Assembly (NCBI RefSeq): GCF_009769385.1
Contig: NZ_VKAB01000030.1
Span: 62,001 to 126,000 of the forward strand
DNA from: Saccharothrix deserti
Lineage (GTDB): Bacteria > Actinomycetota > Actinomycetes > Mycobacteriales > Pseudonocardiaceae
Direction of reading: 5' to 3'
Length of the DNA stretch: 64,000 bases
In this document: one piece after another, positions 51,114-59,536 of the stretch
Position numbering within the stretch: the stretch's first letter is position 1
Layout of the letters: each line of letters starts with the position of its first letter
Notes under the pieces: model-generated
What the model saw: the letters and a program-made list of their open reading frames with translations, nothing else
What the model was told of the DNA's origin: nothing
Databases searched by the model: none
Position numbers and translations under genes: made by a program

Positions 51114-51893
51114 GTGTTCCAGGTTCCGTGGTCGGAGTACTCCGTCGACCTGTGGGAGGGTCTGCTGAAGACCCTCTCCTACACCGCGGTCGGCTTCGTC
51201 GGTGCGGCACTGCTGGGGCTCGCGGTCGCGCTCATGCGGCTGAGCCCGGCACGCCCGTTGCGGATCCCAGCGGTCCTCTACACCGAGGTGTTCAAGAACG
51301 TCCCGCTGCTCGCGGTCATCTTCCTGACCTACTTCGGGCTCGGCTCGATCGGGCTGAAGCTCGACGCGTTCCAGGCCGGGACGCTCAGCCTGGTGATCTT
51401 CTACGCCGCGTACCTGTCGGAGATCTTCCGGTCGGCCATCAACGGCGTGCACGGCGGTCAGCAGGAGGCGGCCGAGGCGCTGGGCATGCGGCGGATCAGC
51501 ACGTTCGGCAAGGTGGTGTTCCCGCAGGCGCTGCGGCTGGCCCTGCCGGGCACGAACACCATGCTGGTGGACCTGCTGAAGTCCACGTCGCTGCTGGTGA
51601 CGATCTCGGCAGCCGAGTTGATGTCGCAGGGCAGGTTGATCACTTCGGCGACGTTCCGCGCCCTGGAGGTCTACCTCGTGATCGCGGCCGTCTACTTCGT
51701 CCTGTGCTACCCGCTGTCGCAGGGGTTGCTGTGGTTCGAGCGGCGGATCCAGGCGGGCACGCCGCTGTCGGTCGGGCGGCGGCGGAGGCTTCGTGCGGCG
51801 AAGGCGCTGCTCGACCGGAAGATGTCCGCCCAGGAGATGTCTACCCAGGAGATGTCGGCACAGGAGATCACTACGCCGGAGGTGCGGGCATGA
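51114..51893 (+). CDS. Amino acid ABC transporter permease
   Basis: GTG 51114 follows GAGGAGTGAGGC. The 259-residue protein has five membrane helices and the HisM/GlnP signatures FKNVPLLAVIFLTYFGL and the EAA loop GGQQEAAEALGMRRISTFGKVVFPQ. It contacts the ATPase encoded next, which overlaps by ATGA. The cytoplasmic tail is unusual: four 15-bp tandem copies give EMSAQ/EMSTQ-type repeats at the extreme C-terminus. A single permease gene implies a homodimer. Confidence 0.92.
   Translation: MFQVPWSEYSVDLWEGLLKTLSYTAVGFVGAALLGLAVALMRLSPARPLRIPAVLYTEVFKNVPLLAVIFLTYFGLGSIGLKLDAFQAGTLSLVIFYAAYLSEIFRSAINGVHGGQQEAAEALGMRRISTFGKVVFPQALRLALPGTNTMLVDLLKSTSLLVTISAAELMSQGRLITSATFRALEVYLVIAAVYFVLCYPLSQGLLWFERRIQAGTPLSVGRRRRLRAAKALLDRKMSAQEMSTQEMSAQEITTPEVRA
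51821..51880. repeat. 15-bp tandem repeat array at the permease 3' end
   Basis: Units GATGTCCGCCCAGGA, GATGTCTACCCAGGA, GATGTCGGCACAGGA and a diverged fourth (GATCACTACGCCGGA) stand in tandem, in frame with the permease. They encode five-residue repeats of the MSxQE type just before the stop. Confidence 0.8.
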
Positions 51894-52675
51894 CCGAGGT
51901 GACGGAGAACCGGACGGCCACCGACGTGCTCACGATCGCCGGGCTGAGCAAGTCGTTCGGCGGCAGGCTCGTGCTCGACGACGTGTCGCTGTCGGTCCAC
52001 CGCAGCACGATCACCGCGATCATCGGGCAGAGCGGCGGGGGCAAGACCACGTTGTTGCGCTGCCTGAACCTGCTCGAACGACCCGACCGCGGCCTCATCG
52101 CGGTCGACGGCGAGCCGATCTTCGACCGGCGGGTGGTGTGCCGCGACCTGCCTGAGCTGCGTCGTTCGGTGGGCATGGTGTTCCAGCGGTTCAACCTCTT
52201 CCCGCACCTGACGGCCGTGGAGAACGTGATTCTCGCGCCGCTCGACGCCGGTGTTCCGGAGCGGGAAGCCGTCGAACGGGCGGTCGGGCTGCTGCGCCGG
52301 GTGCGGCTGACGCACCGGGCCACGGCGTACCCGGAGCAGATGTCCGGCGGGGAGCAGCAGCGGGTGGCCATCGCACGGGCGCTGGCGCTGCGCCCGTCCG
52401 TGCTGCTGTTCGACGAGCCGACATCCTCTTTGGACCCGGAGTCGACCGGCGAGGTGCTGCGGGTGATGCGCGAGCTGGCCGGCGACGGCATGACGATGGT
52501 CCTGGTCACCCACGAGCTGTCCTTCGCCAGGGACGTGGCCGACCGGGTGGTGTTCGTCGACGGCGGGCGGATCGTCGAGGAGGGCGAGCCCGGCCAGGTG
52601 CTCGGCAACCCGCGAGAGCCGCGCACCCGTGAGTTCCTCACCCACTTCTCCCAGTCGCACCAATCGAAAGAGTGA
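51890..52675 (+). CDS. Amino acid ABC transporter ATP-binding protein
   Basis: ATG 51890 overlaps the permease stop; the long upstream frame is a shadow. The 261-residue ATPase has Walker A GQSGGGKTT, Q-loop in VFQRFNLFPHLT, signature MSGGEQQRVAIARAL, Walker B VLLFDEPTSSLDPE and the H-loop in VTHELSFA, all in the GlnQ/HisP order. It powers uptake of the solute bound by the upstream lipoprotein. A dehydrogenase/oxidase gene follows after two bases. Confidence 0.94.
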   Translation: MTEVTENRTATDVLTIAGLSKSFGGRLVLDDVSLSVHRSTITAIIGQSGGGKTTLLRCLNLLERPDRGLIAVDGEPIFDRRVVCRDLPELRRSVGMVFQRFNLFPHLTAVENVILAPLDAGVPEREAVERAVGLLRRVRLTHRATAYPEQMSGGEQQRVAIARALALRPSVLLFDEPTSSLDPESTGEVLRVMRELAGDGMTMVLVTHELSFARDVADRVVFVDGGRIVEEGEPGQVLGNPREPRTREFLTHFSQSHQSKE

Positions 52676-52677
52676 CG

Positions 52678-53943
52678 ATGCCGTCAACAGCAGACGCCCC
52701 GGTGGTCGTGGTCGGCGGCGGCGTGGTCGGCCTGTGCATCGCCCACTACCTCACCTCCGCCGGTGTCGCGGTGGAGGTGATCGAGCGGGCGTCGTTGGGT
52801 TCCGGCGCGTCGTGGGGCAACGCGGGCTGGGTCTGCCTGAGCCATTCCGCGCCCGTGCCCGCGCCGGGGGTCGCCCACTACGCGCTGCGGTCACTGGGCA
52901 GGCCGGAGTCGCCGCTGTACCTCCGGCCGTCCCTCGACCCCCGGTTCCTGGTGTGGTTGTGGCGCTTGTGGCGCAGCAGCGGCGAGTCGGCGTTCCGGCG
53001 CGGTTATGCGGCGGTGACCGCGCTGAACGAGCCGACGTTCGACCTGTTCGAGGGGCTGACCGACGCGGGGGTCGACACCACGTTGCGGCGTCCAGGCCTG
53101 GTGCACGCGTTCCTGTCCGCCACCGAGGCCCGCCACCACCTGGACGTCCAGCGTGAGATGGCCGACGGGCACTACGACCTGCCTTCGCAGGTGACGGTCG
53201 GACCGGACGCGCACCAGCTCGACCCGGCGCTGTCCCCGTCGGTCCAGGCGGCGTACCTGGTGCGCGGTGAGGGCGTCGTCGACCCGGTGCGGCTGGTGGA
53301 ATCGCTCGCCCGGGTGGTGAAGGGCGCGGGTGGGCACATCCGGGAGAACGCCACGGTCACCGGCTTCCGCAGCACCGGCGACGGGGTCACGGCCGTGCGG
53401 ACGAACGAGGGCGAGCTGCCGTGCCGGGCCGTCGTGATCGCGGCGGGCATGTGGTCGCAGCCGCTGTTGGCGCAGCTCGGCGTGCGGCTGCCGATGCAGG
53501 CGGGCAAGGGCTACAGCTTCTCGATCGACCTCGACCCCGCGCCGAGCCACGCGTTGTACTTCGGCGACCGGAGGGTGGTCGCGTCACCGATGAACGGCGC
53601 GACCCGCATCGCCGGAACCATGGAGTTGAGCGGCAACAACCGGAAACTCGACTGGCGCCGCGTCGTGGCGATCGCCCTGGGCAGCCGCCACTACCTCGGC
53701 CGCTGGTTCGACGACCCCGACGACCTGCCGCAACGCATCCGCGACCCCTGGGTCGGCGGCAGACCGTTCCTGGCCGACGGGCTCCCGGTGATCGACCGCA
53801 CGCCCAGCCACGACAACGTCTTCGTGGCCACCGGGCACGGCATGCTCGGCGTCACCCTCGGCCCCGCCACGGGCCGTGCCCTGACGGACTACTTCCTGAC
53901 CGGCCGACGCCCGGACGCCCTCAACGCCTTCCGCTTCCGGTAG
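52678..53943 (+). CDS. DadA-like D-amino acid/glycine oxidase family FAD enzyme
   Basis: ATG 52678 is chosen over GTG 52672 because AAAGAG then spaces properly. The 421-residue DAO-family flavoprotein has VVVGGGVVGLCIAHYL at residues about 9-24, ASLGSGASWGNAGWVCLSHSAP, and a C-terminal GHGMLGVTLGPATGR that closes the FAD site. The SWGNAG segment is typical of D-amino acid dehydrogenases. The reaction is oxidative deamination of an amino acid or secondary amine, with electrons going to a quinone or O2. Operon position after an amino-acid importer and under a divergent CdaR-like regulator suggests uptake and oxidation of one solute. Confidence 0.88.
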   Translation: MPSTADAPVVVVGGGVVGLCIAHYLTSAGVAVEVIERASLGSGASWGNAGWVCLSHSAPVPAPGVAHYALRSLGRPESPLYLRPSLDPRFLVWLWRLWRSSGESAFRRGYAAVTALNEPTFDLFEGLTDAGVDTTLRRPGLVHAFLSATEARHHLDVQREMADGHYDLPSQVTVGPDAHQLDPALSPSVQAAYLVRGEGVVDPVRLVESLARVVKGAGGHIRENATVTGFRSTGDGVTAVRTNEGELPCRAVVIAAGMWSQPLLAQLGVRLPMQAGKGYSFSIDLDPAPSHALYFGDRRVVASPMNGATRIAGTMELSGNNRKLDWRRVVAIALGSRHYLGRWFDDPDDLPQRIRDPWVGGRPFLADGLPVIDRTPSHDNVFVATGHGMLGVTLGPATGRALTDYFLTGRRPDALNAFRFR

Positions 53944-53961
53944 GTGAACGGTCCCCGGTCC

Positions 53962-53984
53962 GGTGGGCGAGGTCGACGCCCACC
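53962..53984 (+). terminator. 8-bp stem hairpin after the FAD enzyme gene
   Basis: GGTGGGCG, loop AGGTCGA, CGCCCACC, 18 bases after the stop at 53943. The stem is short and lacks a U tract, so it is a weak candidate. Confidence 0.4.
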
Positions 53985-54122
53985 ACGAACGCCCAGGTCG
54001 AAGGAGCCGCCAGGAGCGCTCTGACCAGGCGAATCAACGCCTCTGCGACTGATGTTCAACGCCCGTGCGGACAAGGTTCCGGAGCTGGATGTTCCGGAAC
54101 CACTCAAGAAGGAAGGCTCCGC

Positions 54123-54473
54123 ATGGGCAAGGTCAAGTCATTCGTGGTGGCAGGCGCTTCGGTCATCGCGGCTCTGCTGGTCGTCGCCACGCCGGCGTCC
54201 GCTCACCGAGAGAGCATCACCCACGGTAGCGACGAGGCGTTCACCGACTCCACCCACCTCGTGATCACCGCGTGCGACCGCGAGGCGGACGGCAACGGCG
54301 TGCGCGCCGAGTACGAGACCTGGAGCACCACCCGCATCTTCAGCGTCGGTGACGCGAACGGCAGTGCCTCCGGCTGCGGCAGCGAGTTGTCCGAGAACGG
54401 CTACGAGATCTACCGCTTCCGGGTCTGCGAGGCGAACGTGGGCTGCTCCCGCTGGGAGTACACGGACAGCTGA
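54123..54473 (+). CDS. Small secreted protein with four cysteines
   Basis: ATG 54123 has AAGAAGGAAGG upstream. The 116-residue product begins with a signal peptide of about 27 residues (MGKVKSFVVAGASVIAALLV, ending ASA). The mature domain of about 90 residues is beta-rich. It has four Cys in ITACDREADG, SGCGSEL, FRVCEAN and VGCSRWEY, probably two disulphides. Small secreted proteins of this type occur beside regulators in actinomycetes, sometimes as inhibitors, but I do not recognise the family. It is convergent with the SARP gene, 26 bp apart. Confidence 0.72.
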   Translation: MGKVKSFVVAGASVIAALLVVATPASAHRESITHGSDEAFTDSTHLVITACDREADGNGVRAEYETWSTTRIFSVGDANGSASGCGSELSENGYEIYRFRVCEANVGCSRWEYTDS

Positions 54474-54499
54474 TCCACAACGGGTGGAGGGTGGACGAC

Positions 54500-57238
54500 T
54501 CACCCGTCGAGAGGGGCCAGACGGGCGCGCACGCGCTCTGCTTCGGTGACGCGGTGCTGGCTCTGGTACAGCTCCAGTGCCCGTCGCCAGGTGTCGCGTG
54601 CGTGACCGTCCTGGCCGTCGTCGGCGTAGACCTGGCCGAGCCGGTCCAGGACCTCGGCCTCGCCGGCGCTGTACCCGAGGTCGCGGAACACGGCCGCGGC
54701 CGACCGGAAGTAGTCCACGGCCGAGGAGTGGCGTCCGGTCCGGTGGGCGATGTAGCCCAGGCTGTCCAGAGCGGCCGCTTCACCTTCGGTGTCCTGGTGC
54801 CGGCGGCACAGGCTCAACGAGGCCAGGCAGGGCGCGTACGCCCGCTCGTAATCGCCCAGCAGCGCGGCGCACCAGCCCACCGAGTTCAGCATGTCGGCCT
54901 CCCACACCGACTCGCCCAGGTCCCGGAACAGGAGCACGGCCTGGTCGGCGTGCTCGATCGCCCGTCGGTAGTCCTCGCGCTTCTCCCACGCCAGCGACAG
55001 GAACCGGTGGGTGTGGGCCTGGTCGAGTGGCTTCTCGGCCAGCGCCAGCGACCAGTCCAACCGCGACGCCGCCTCCTCGTGCCGGCCAAGTCGGACGCAG
55101 GCGACGCCGAGGAACCGGTAGGCCAGGCTCCGGACGCCGACGTCACCGAGCTGGTCGGCGGCCCGGACCGCGGCCGACCAGACCTCGAACGCGTCCCGCG
55201 CGTGGCCCTGCAGGCGGTGGAACGTGCTCAGCGCCCAGGCCAGTCGCCACACGTGGCCGTGCCGTCCCTGCTCGGCCGCGGCCCGCTGGACGGCCAGCAG
55301 GTTCGCGTGCTCGGCGTCGAACCAGGCCATGGCCGCCGCCGCGTCGGCCAGGTTCTGCGGCGGGCAGCCGGGCGGTGGGAGCGTGATCGGTGTGCGGTGG
55401 GGTGCGAGCAGGCGGTCGCCCGCGTAGGCCGTGTGGATGTAGAACTCGACGAGTCTCAGCGAGGCGGCGTCCCGGACGTCCGCGGCACGGCGGCAGGCCT
55501 CCTCGGCGGCGTGCAGGCGGACGAGTTCGTGCATCCGGTAGCGCCCCGGCGCGTGCCGCTGGATCAGGCTGGCTCGCTCCAGGTGGTTCAGCAGCACCTG
55601 CGCCCGTGCCGGTGGGACGCCGGCGAGCGCGGCGGCGGCGGGCAGGCCGATGTCCGGGCCTGGCACCAGACCGAGTACCGCGAACATGTCGGCGGTGTCG
55701 GGGTCGAGTGCCCGGTAGGACCACGAGAACACCGCGCGCAGGTTGGCCGTCAGCTCGCCGGCGTCCAGCGCGTCCAGCCGCGTCGAGGTGTCGTGGAGTT
55801 CTTCGGCCAGCGCCCGCAACGGCAGACCCGACAGCGCGGCGCGGGCGGCGACGATGCCGATCGCCAACGGCAGCCCCGCGCACAGGTCCAGCAGCTCGGC
55901 CACCTCGTCGGGCTCGGCGGCGATCCGCTCGGCGCCGAGGTGGGCGGTGAGCAGGTGGCGCGACTCGGTGGCGTCGAGCACGTCGAGGTTGACCGGCAGC
56001 GCGCCGTGCGTGGCGACCAACGCGCCCAGCCGGTGGCGGCTGGTCACGATCACCGCGCACGTCGCGGTGCCCGGCAGCAGCGGGACGACCTGTTCGGTGT
56101 CGCGGGCGTTGTCCAGCACCACGAGCGCGCGCTTGCCGGCGATCACACTGCGGTACAGCGCGGCCTGCGCATCGGGATCGACGGGGATGCTGGCGGAGTC
56201 CACGCCCAGTGCGTCGAGGAACCCGCGCACCGCCATCGTGGCCGGTGTCGGTGTGCCGCTCGGGTCGAACCCGCGCAGGTTGACGTACAGCTGCCCGTCC
56301 GGGAACCGCTCGACGTTGCGGTGCGCCCAGTGCAGGGCCAACCACGTCTTGCCGACGCCGCCGATCCCGCCGACCGCGGAGATGACCGCCGTGCCACGAC
56401 CGACGGCCGCGTCCAGTTCGGCCAGCTCACGCGTCCGACCGGTGAACACCCCCGGCGGCGCGGGCAGTTGACGCGGCACCGGCGTCGACGCGACGTCCAG
56501 CTTCGGGTCGCAGCACACGATTCCCCGGTGCACCTCCCGCAGCGCCTGGCCGGGCTCGGCCCCGATCTCTTCGACCAGCTGCCGCCGGATCCGCTGGTAA
56601 CAGGCCAACGCGTCGGCTTGGCGTCCCTCGCGGTACAGGGCGAGCATGAGCTGGCCGGCGAGCCGTTCGTCCAGCGGCCGGGTCGCGACCCGCGAGGTCA
56701 GCTCGGCCACCAGCCCGGCGTGGCGGCCGAGTCGCAGCCGCAGATCGGTGTGGTCCAGTTCGGTGGCGACGCGCCTGGCCTCCAGGTCGTCCCTCAGGTC
56801 GTTGACCCACGGCGTGTCCAACCCCGCGAACGCCTCGCCCCGCCACAGCCGCAGGGCTTCGTCGGTGAGTGCGAGCGCCCGGTCGTCGGTGGCCGTTCGG
56901 GCCTGTGCGAGCAGGTCGCCGAAGCGGTTCAGGTCGACCGAGAACGGGTCGGCGTCCAGGACGTACCCGCCCGAGCGCCGCACGATCCCCACCCCGCCGA
57001 CCGCCAACGCCTGGCGCAGCCGGAACAGGTAGGACCGCAGCGTGCCGCGAGCCCGGTGCGGAACCCGGTCGCCCCAGACCCGGTCGACCAACTGGTCACC
57101 GGACACGACCTGCCCGACGTCGGCCGACAACGCCACCAGCACACAACGCTGCCGAGCCGGCCCGACGTCCACGACGGCACCGTCCACCCGGACCTCGACC
57201 CGGCCCAGCAACAAGAACTCCACGGCCAACGCCGGCAC
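54500..57238 (-). CDS. AfsR/SARP-type regulator: winged HTH, BTAD, NB-ARC, TPR
   Basis: 912 residues. An OmpR-like winged HTH (residues about 5-95: VEFLLLGRVEVRVDG, RGTLRSYLFRLRQAL) and a BTAD domain to about 245 form the SARP part. NB-ARC follows, with GGIGGVGKTWLA near 300, VVLDNARDTEQV and LDLCAGLPLAIGI. TPRs fill residues about 680-900. AfsR-like proteins bind ATP and activate secondary-metabolism or developmental promoters. GTG 57238 is given, but TTG 57229 and GTG 57223 have better or comparable spacing to AGGGGG. It is divergent from the ESX-substrate operon with a shared 373-bp control region. Confidence 0.88.
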   Translation of the reverse strand: MPALAVEFLLLGRVEVRVDGAVVDVGPARQRCVLVALSADVGQVVSGDQLVDRVWGDRVPHRARGTLRSYLFRLRQALAVGGVGIVRRSGGYVLDADPFSVDLNRFGDLLAQARTATDDRALALTDEALRLWRGEAFAGLDTPWVNDLRDDLEARRVATELDHTDLRLRLGRHAGLVAELTSRVATRPLDERLAGQLMLALYREGRQADALACYQRIRRQLVEEIGAEPGQALREVHRGIVCCDPKLDVASTPVPRQLPAPPGVFTGRTRELAELDAAVGRGTAVISAVGGIGGVGKTWLALHWAHRNVERFPDGQLYVNLRGFDPSGTPTPATMAVRGFLDALGVDSASIPVDPDAQAALYRSVIAGKRALVVLDNARDTEQVVPLLPGTATCAVIVTSRHRLGALVATHGALPVNLDVLDATESRHLLTAHLGAERIAAEPDEVAELLDLCAGLPLAIGIVAARAALSGLPLRALAEELHDTSTRLDALDAGELTANLRAVFSWSYRALDPDTADMFAVLGLVPGPDIGLPAAAALAGVPPARAQVLLNHLERASLIQRHAPGRYRMHELVRLHAAEEACRRAADVRDAASLRLVEFYIHTAYAGDRLLAPHRTPITLPPPGCPPQNLADAAAAMAWFDAEHANLLAVQRAAAEQGRHGHVWRLAWALSTFHRLQGHARDAFEVWSAAVRAADQLGDVGVRSLAYRFLGVACVRLGRHEEAASRLDWSLALAEKPLDQAHTHRFLSLAWEKREDYRRAIEHADQAVLLFRDLGESVWEADMLNSVGWCAALLGDYERAYAPCLASLSLCRRHQDTEGEAAALDSLGYIAHRTGRHSSAVDYFRSAAAVFRDLGYSAGEAEVLDRLGQVYADDGQDGHARDTWRRALELYQSQHRVTEAERVRARLAPLDG

Positions 57239-57611
57239 CCCCTAGCGCCCAACGCCGCCAAGCATGAACCTCGGGCGGGCCGGCGTCGATCCACTCGGGG
57301 AAGTTCGGCCATCGCACCCCGCGCTCTCACCGGTTACGCCAGTCCGGGCCCACGCCGGTTCACCCGTTCGACAGACACCGGGTCCGCAGTCGGCCCACGA
57401 CCAGGCAACCGCGCGGTACAGACGGGCAGACCTGCTCCGGCGACCTCCCGCACGCCCGTTCCCCCACGATGGGCAGAGCCACCGCCGGACACCACATCCG
57501 ACAGAGGATCACCAAGCTGATCAGAGACGCTCGGCAGTTCGGCCATTTGCCGGGTGGGGCTCGTGCCGGTGGGTGACAATCTGCGCACACACAGCACGAC
57601 CGGGAGGGTTC
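57239..57611. promoter_or_regulatory. 373-bp divergent control region with AGTTCGGCCAT direct repeats
   Basis: No gene is supported here. The 11-mer AGTTCGGCCAT occurs at 57302-57312 and 57535-57545, one copy near each divergent gene start (67 bp inside for each side). SARP proteins bind heptameric direct repeats, so these could be sites for the product of the adjacent SARP gene. No canonical -35/-10 was certain. Confidence 0.35.
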
Positions 57612-58097
57612 ATGAACGATCCGGCACATCGGGCAGCGCTGGAAGCCCGCAACGCCGCGCTGCGGTCCCAGGTGGACACCATGCTGGTGAACCTGGAGCG
57701 GCAGACCGCCGCGCTGAAAGAGGCGCAGGCGGCGGCCCCGCAGACCGCCACCGCGACCTCGCCCGACGGCCTGGTGCAGGCCGTCGTCAACGCCGCCGGT
57801 GTGGTCACCGACGTGAAGCTCGCGCCCAGCGCCTTCGAACGGAGCACGCCGGACAAGCTGTCCCGCGCGATCGTCCAGACCATCCAGCAGGCCACGCTCG
57901 ACGTGCGGCGCCAGGCCGAGGAAGCGCTGGCGCCGTTCCAGAACGCGATGCCCGACCTGCCGGACCTGTTCCCCGGCGCGCCGTCGCTGAAGAACCTCCT
58001 GCCACAACCACCGCCGCCCGTCGAGCGCCCACGCCGCGCCCGCGACGAGGACCCGGACGAGGAGTCCGGCCCGGTGCTGCGGGGCGACGGCTGGTGA
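57612..58097 (+). CDS. YbaB/EbfC-like (EspL-type) nucleoid protein of an ESX locus
   Basis: ATG 57612 follows GGGAGGG. The 161-residue protein has the YbaB plan: an N-terminal coiled helix (residues 1-50, LVNLERQTAALKEAQAA), a beta sheet with SPDGLVQAVVNAAGVVTDVKL, then a long C-terminal helix (DKLSRAIVQTIQQATLDVRRQAEEA). A Pro-rich charged tail ends it. In ESX loci a YbaB-like protein (EspL) is encoded with WXG100 proteins and stabilises or chaperones substrates. Here it is first in a three-gene operon, overlapping the next start by GTGA. DNA binding is the alternative general role. Confidence 0.82.
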   Translation: MNDPAHRAALEARNAALRSQVDTMLVNLERQTAALKEAQAAAPQTATATSPDGLVQAVVNAAGVVTDVKLAPSAFERSTPDKLSRAIVQTIQQATLDVRRQAEEALAPFQNAMPDLPDLFPGAPSLKNLLPQPPPPVERPRRARDEDPDEESGPVLRGDGW

Positions 58098-58405
58098 GCG
58101 GCTTCGAGGTCGACCCGGTCGCCCTGCGCGCCGCCTCGCCGAAGTTCACCACGGCGTCGGAGAAGCTGCGCGACGCGTTGGCGAGCCTCGGGTCCGTGCT
58201 GGACGCCGAGGGCGCGTGCTGGGGTGGTGACGAAGCGGGCCAGAAGTTCGGCGAGGGGTACCAGCCGGGTGCCCAGCTCGGCCGGGAGGCGTTCGCGGGG
58301 CTCGCGGACGGTCTCCAGTCCATCCGCGAGGGCCTGGACGCCTCGGCCGCCCAGTGGGAGCAGGTCGACCAGGCCGGGGCGCAGACGTTCGGGAGTGGTG
58401 GCTGA
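58094..58405 (+). CDS. WXG100-like (EsxA/B-type) protein
   Basis: GTG 58094 overlaps the preceding stop (GTGA). The 103-residue product is a two-helix hairpin: helix one DPVALRAASPKFTTASEKLRDALASLGSV, a turn with Trp43-Gly-Gly (CWGGDEAG) in the WxG position, and helix two GREAFAGLADGLQSIREGLDASAAQWEQVD. Size and layout match WXG100 proteins exported by type VII systems as dimers. A C-terminal YxxxD-type export signal is not obvious. It is coupled to the next gene by TGATG, suggesting a partner role for the larger protein. Confidence 0.83.
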   Translation: MSGFEVDPVALRAASPKFTTASEKLRDALASLGSVLDAEGACWGGDEAGQKFGEGYQPGAQLGREAFAGLADGLQSIREGLDASAAQWEQVDQAGAQTFGSGG

Positions 58406-59535
58406 TGGGCATCGAGATTCCGGGCGCCGTGGAATGGCTGGTGCCGATCGTGGTCGGCGCGGACTGGCCGGAGGGCGACGAGACCGCGCTGCGCCGAGTG
58501 GGCGTCGCGTGGGAGCAGGCCGCGAAGACCGTCGAGGAAGTCATCGGCGACGGCAACGCGGCGGCGCAGGCCGCATTGGGCGCGATGGAGGGCGAGACCG
58601 CCGAGGCGTTCGAGCGGTACTGGAAGCAGTACGTCGAGGGCAGCCAGTACCTCGTCGAACTGCAGAAGCTGTGCGACGACCTGGCGGACGGCTGCGACGA
58701 AGCGGCGCTGAACATCGAGTACACCAAGCTCAGCATCATCGCCGCGCTGATCATCCTCGCCGCCCAGATCGCCATGATGATCGCATCGGCGGTGGCCACG
58801 TTCGGCACCAGCACCGCGGGCATCCCGATCGCCCAGGCGGCGACCCGGCTCACCGTGCAGATGATCTTCCGCGAGCTGGTCAAGCAGATCCTGATCAACG
58901 TCGCCATCAACGTCGGCGTGGACGCCCTGATCCAGGGCCTCCAGTTCGCCAAGGGCGACCGCGAGAGCTGGGACGTCGGCAAGACCGTCGAGGCAGGCGT
59001 GTCGGGGCTGGCCGCGGGTATCGCGGGCGGTCTGGTCGGCGCCGGGTCCAAGGCGCTGGGCAACACCACGACGAACTTCCTGCAGGCCGCGGGCCGCGGT
59101 GCGGCGGAGGGCGCGATCGCGGGCGCGGGCGGCAACCTCATCAACAACGCGCTGCACGGCAAGTTCACCCTGGAGGACACGGTCAAGGGCGTCGTGTCCG
59201 GCGCTTCGTCGGGCAGTGTCGGCGGCGCGGTGGGCGGCATGTCGAACCGGCACGGGGGTCTGAACGCCACCTGGGACACCGGGTCGGGCGGCGGCTACAC
59301 GGCGGGCCACAACACCCAGGGCCACACGTTCCAGAGCCCGGACGGCGCGACAACCCGGGCCAATGTGGACGGAAACCCTTACACGGGCGGCTGGAACTCC
59401 GGACGCGCGCAGAACATCCCCGGCGACGGCGGGCCGGCCAACGTCAACGACCCGCACGACGACGACTACCGCGGCGGGTCCAGCGCCAACCCACCCCGCA
59501 TGGTGGGCGACCTGGACCTCCCGGACCCGCAGTAA
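58405..59535 (+). CDS. CpnT-N-terminal-like (WXG100_2) ESX substrate without a recognised toxin domain
   Basis: ATG 58405 shares its A with the previous stop (TGATG). The 376-residue protein starts with EWLVPIVVGADWPEGDETALRR, then a helical region ending YTKLSIIAALIILAAQIAMMIA and ATRLTVQMIFRELVKQI. This is the N-terminal export/channel-like module of actinobacterial type VII polymorphic toxins such as CpnT. Residues about 185-290 are Gly/Ala-rich glycine-zipper-like; 290-376 are polar Gly/Asn/Asp-rich. No known nuclease, NADase or deaminase motif was found. It may be a toxin with an unknown tip, a toxin remnant or a structural substrate. No immunity gene follows; the next gene is convergent one base away. 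Confidence 0.8.
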   Translation: MGIEIPGAVEWLVPIVVGADWPEGDETALRRVGVAWEQAAKTVEEVIGDGNAAAQAALGAMEGETAEAFERYWKQYVEGSQYLVELQKLCDDLADGCDEAALNIEYTKLSIIAALIILAAQIAMMIASAVATFGTSTAGIPIAQAATRLTVQMIFRELVKQILINVAINVGVDALIQGLQFAKGDRESWDVGKTVEAGVSGLAAGIAGGLVGAGSKALGNTTTNFLQAAGRGAAEGAIAGAGGNLINNALHGKFTLEDTVKGVVSGASSGSVGGAVGGMSNRHGGLNATWDTGSGGGYTAGHNTQGHTFQSPDGATTRANVDGNPYTGGWNSGRAQNIPGDGGPANVNDPHDDDYRGGSSANPPRMVGDLDLPDPQ

Positions 59536-59536
59536 G

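Noticed and set aside
54500..57238. Grouping the AfsR/SARP protein with the conflict systems
   Set aside because: It has an NB-ARC and TPR part, but the winged HTH plus BTAD front identifies a transcription activator, not an effector.
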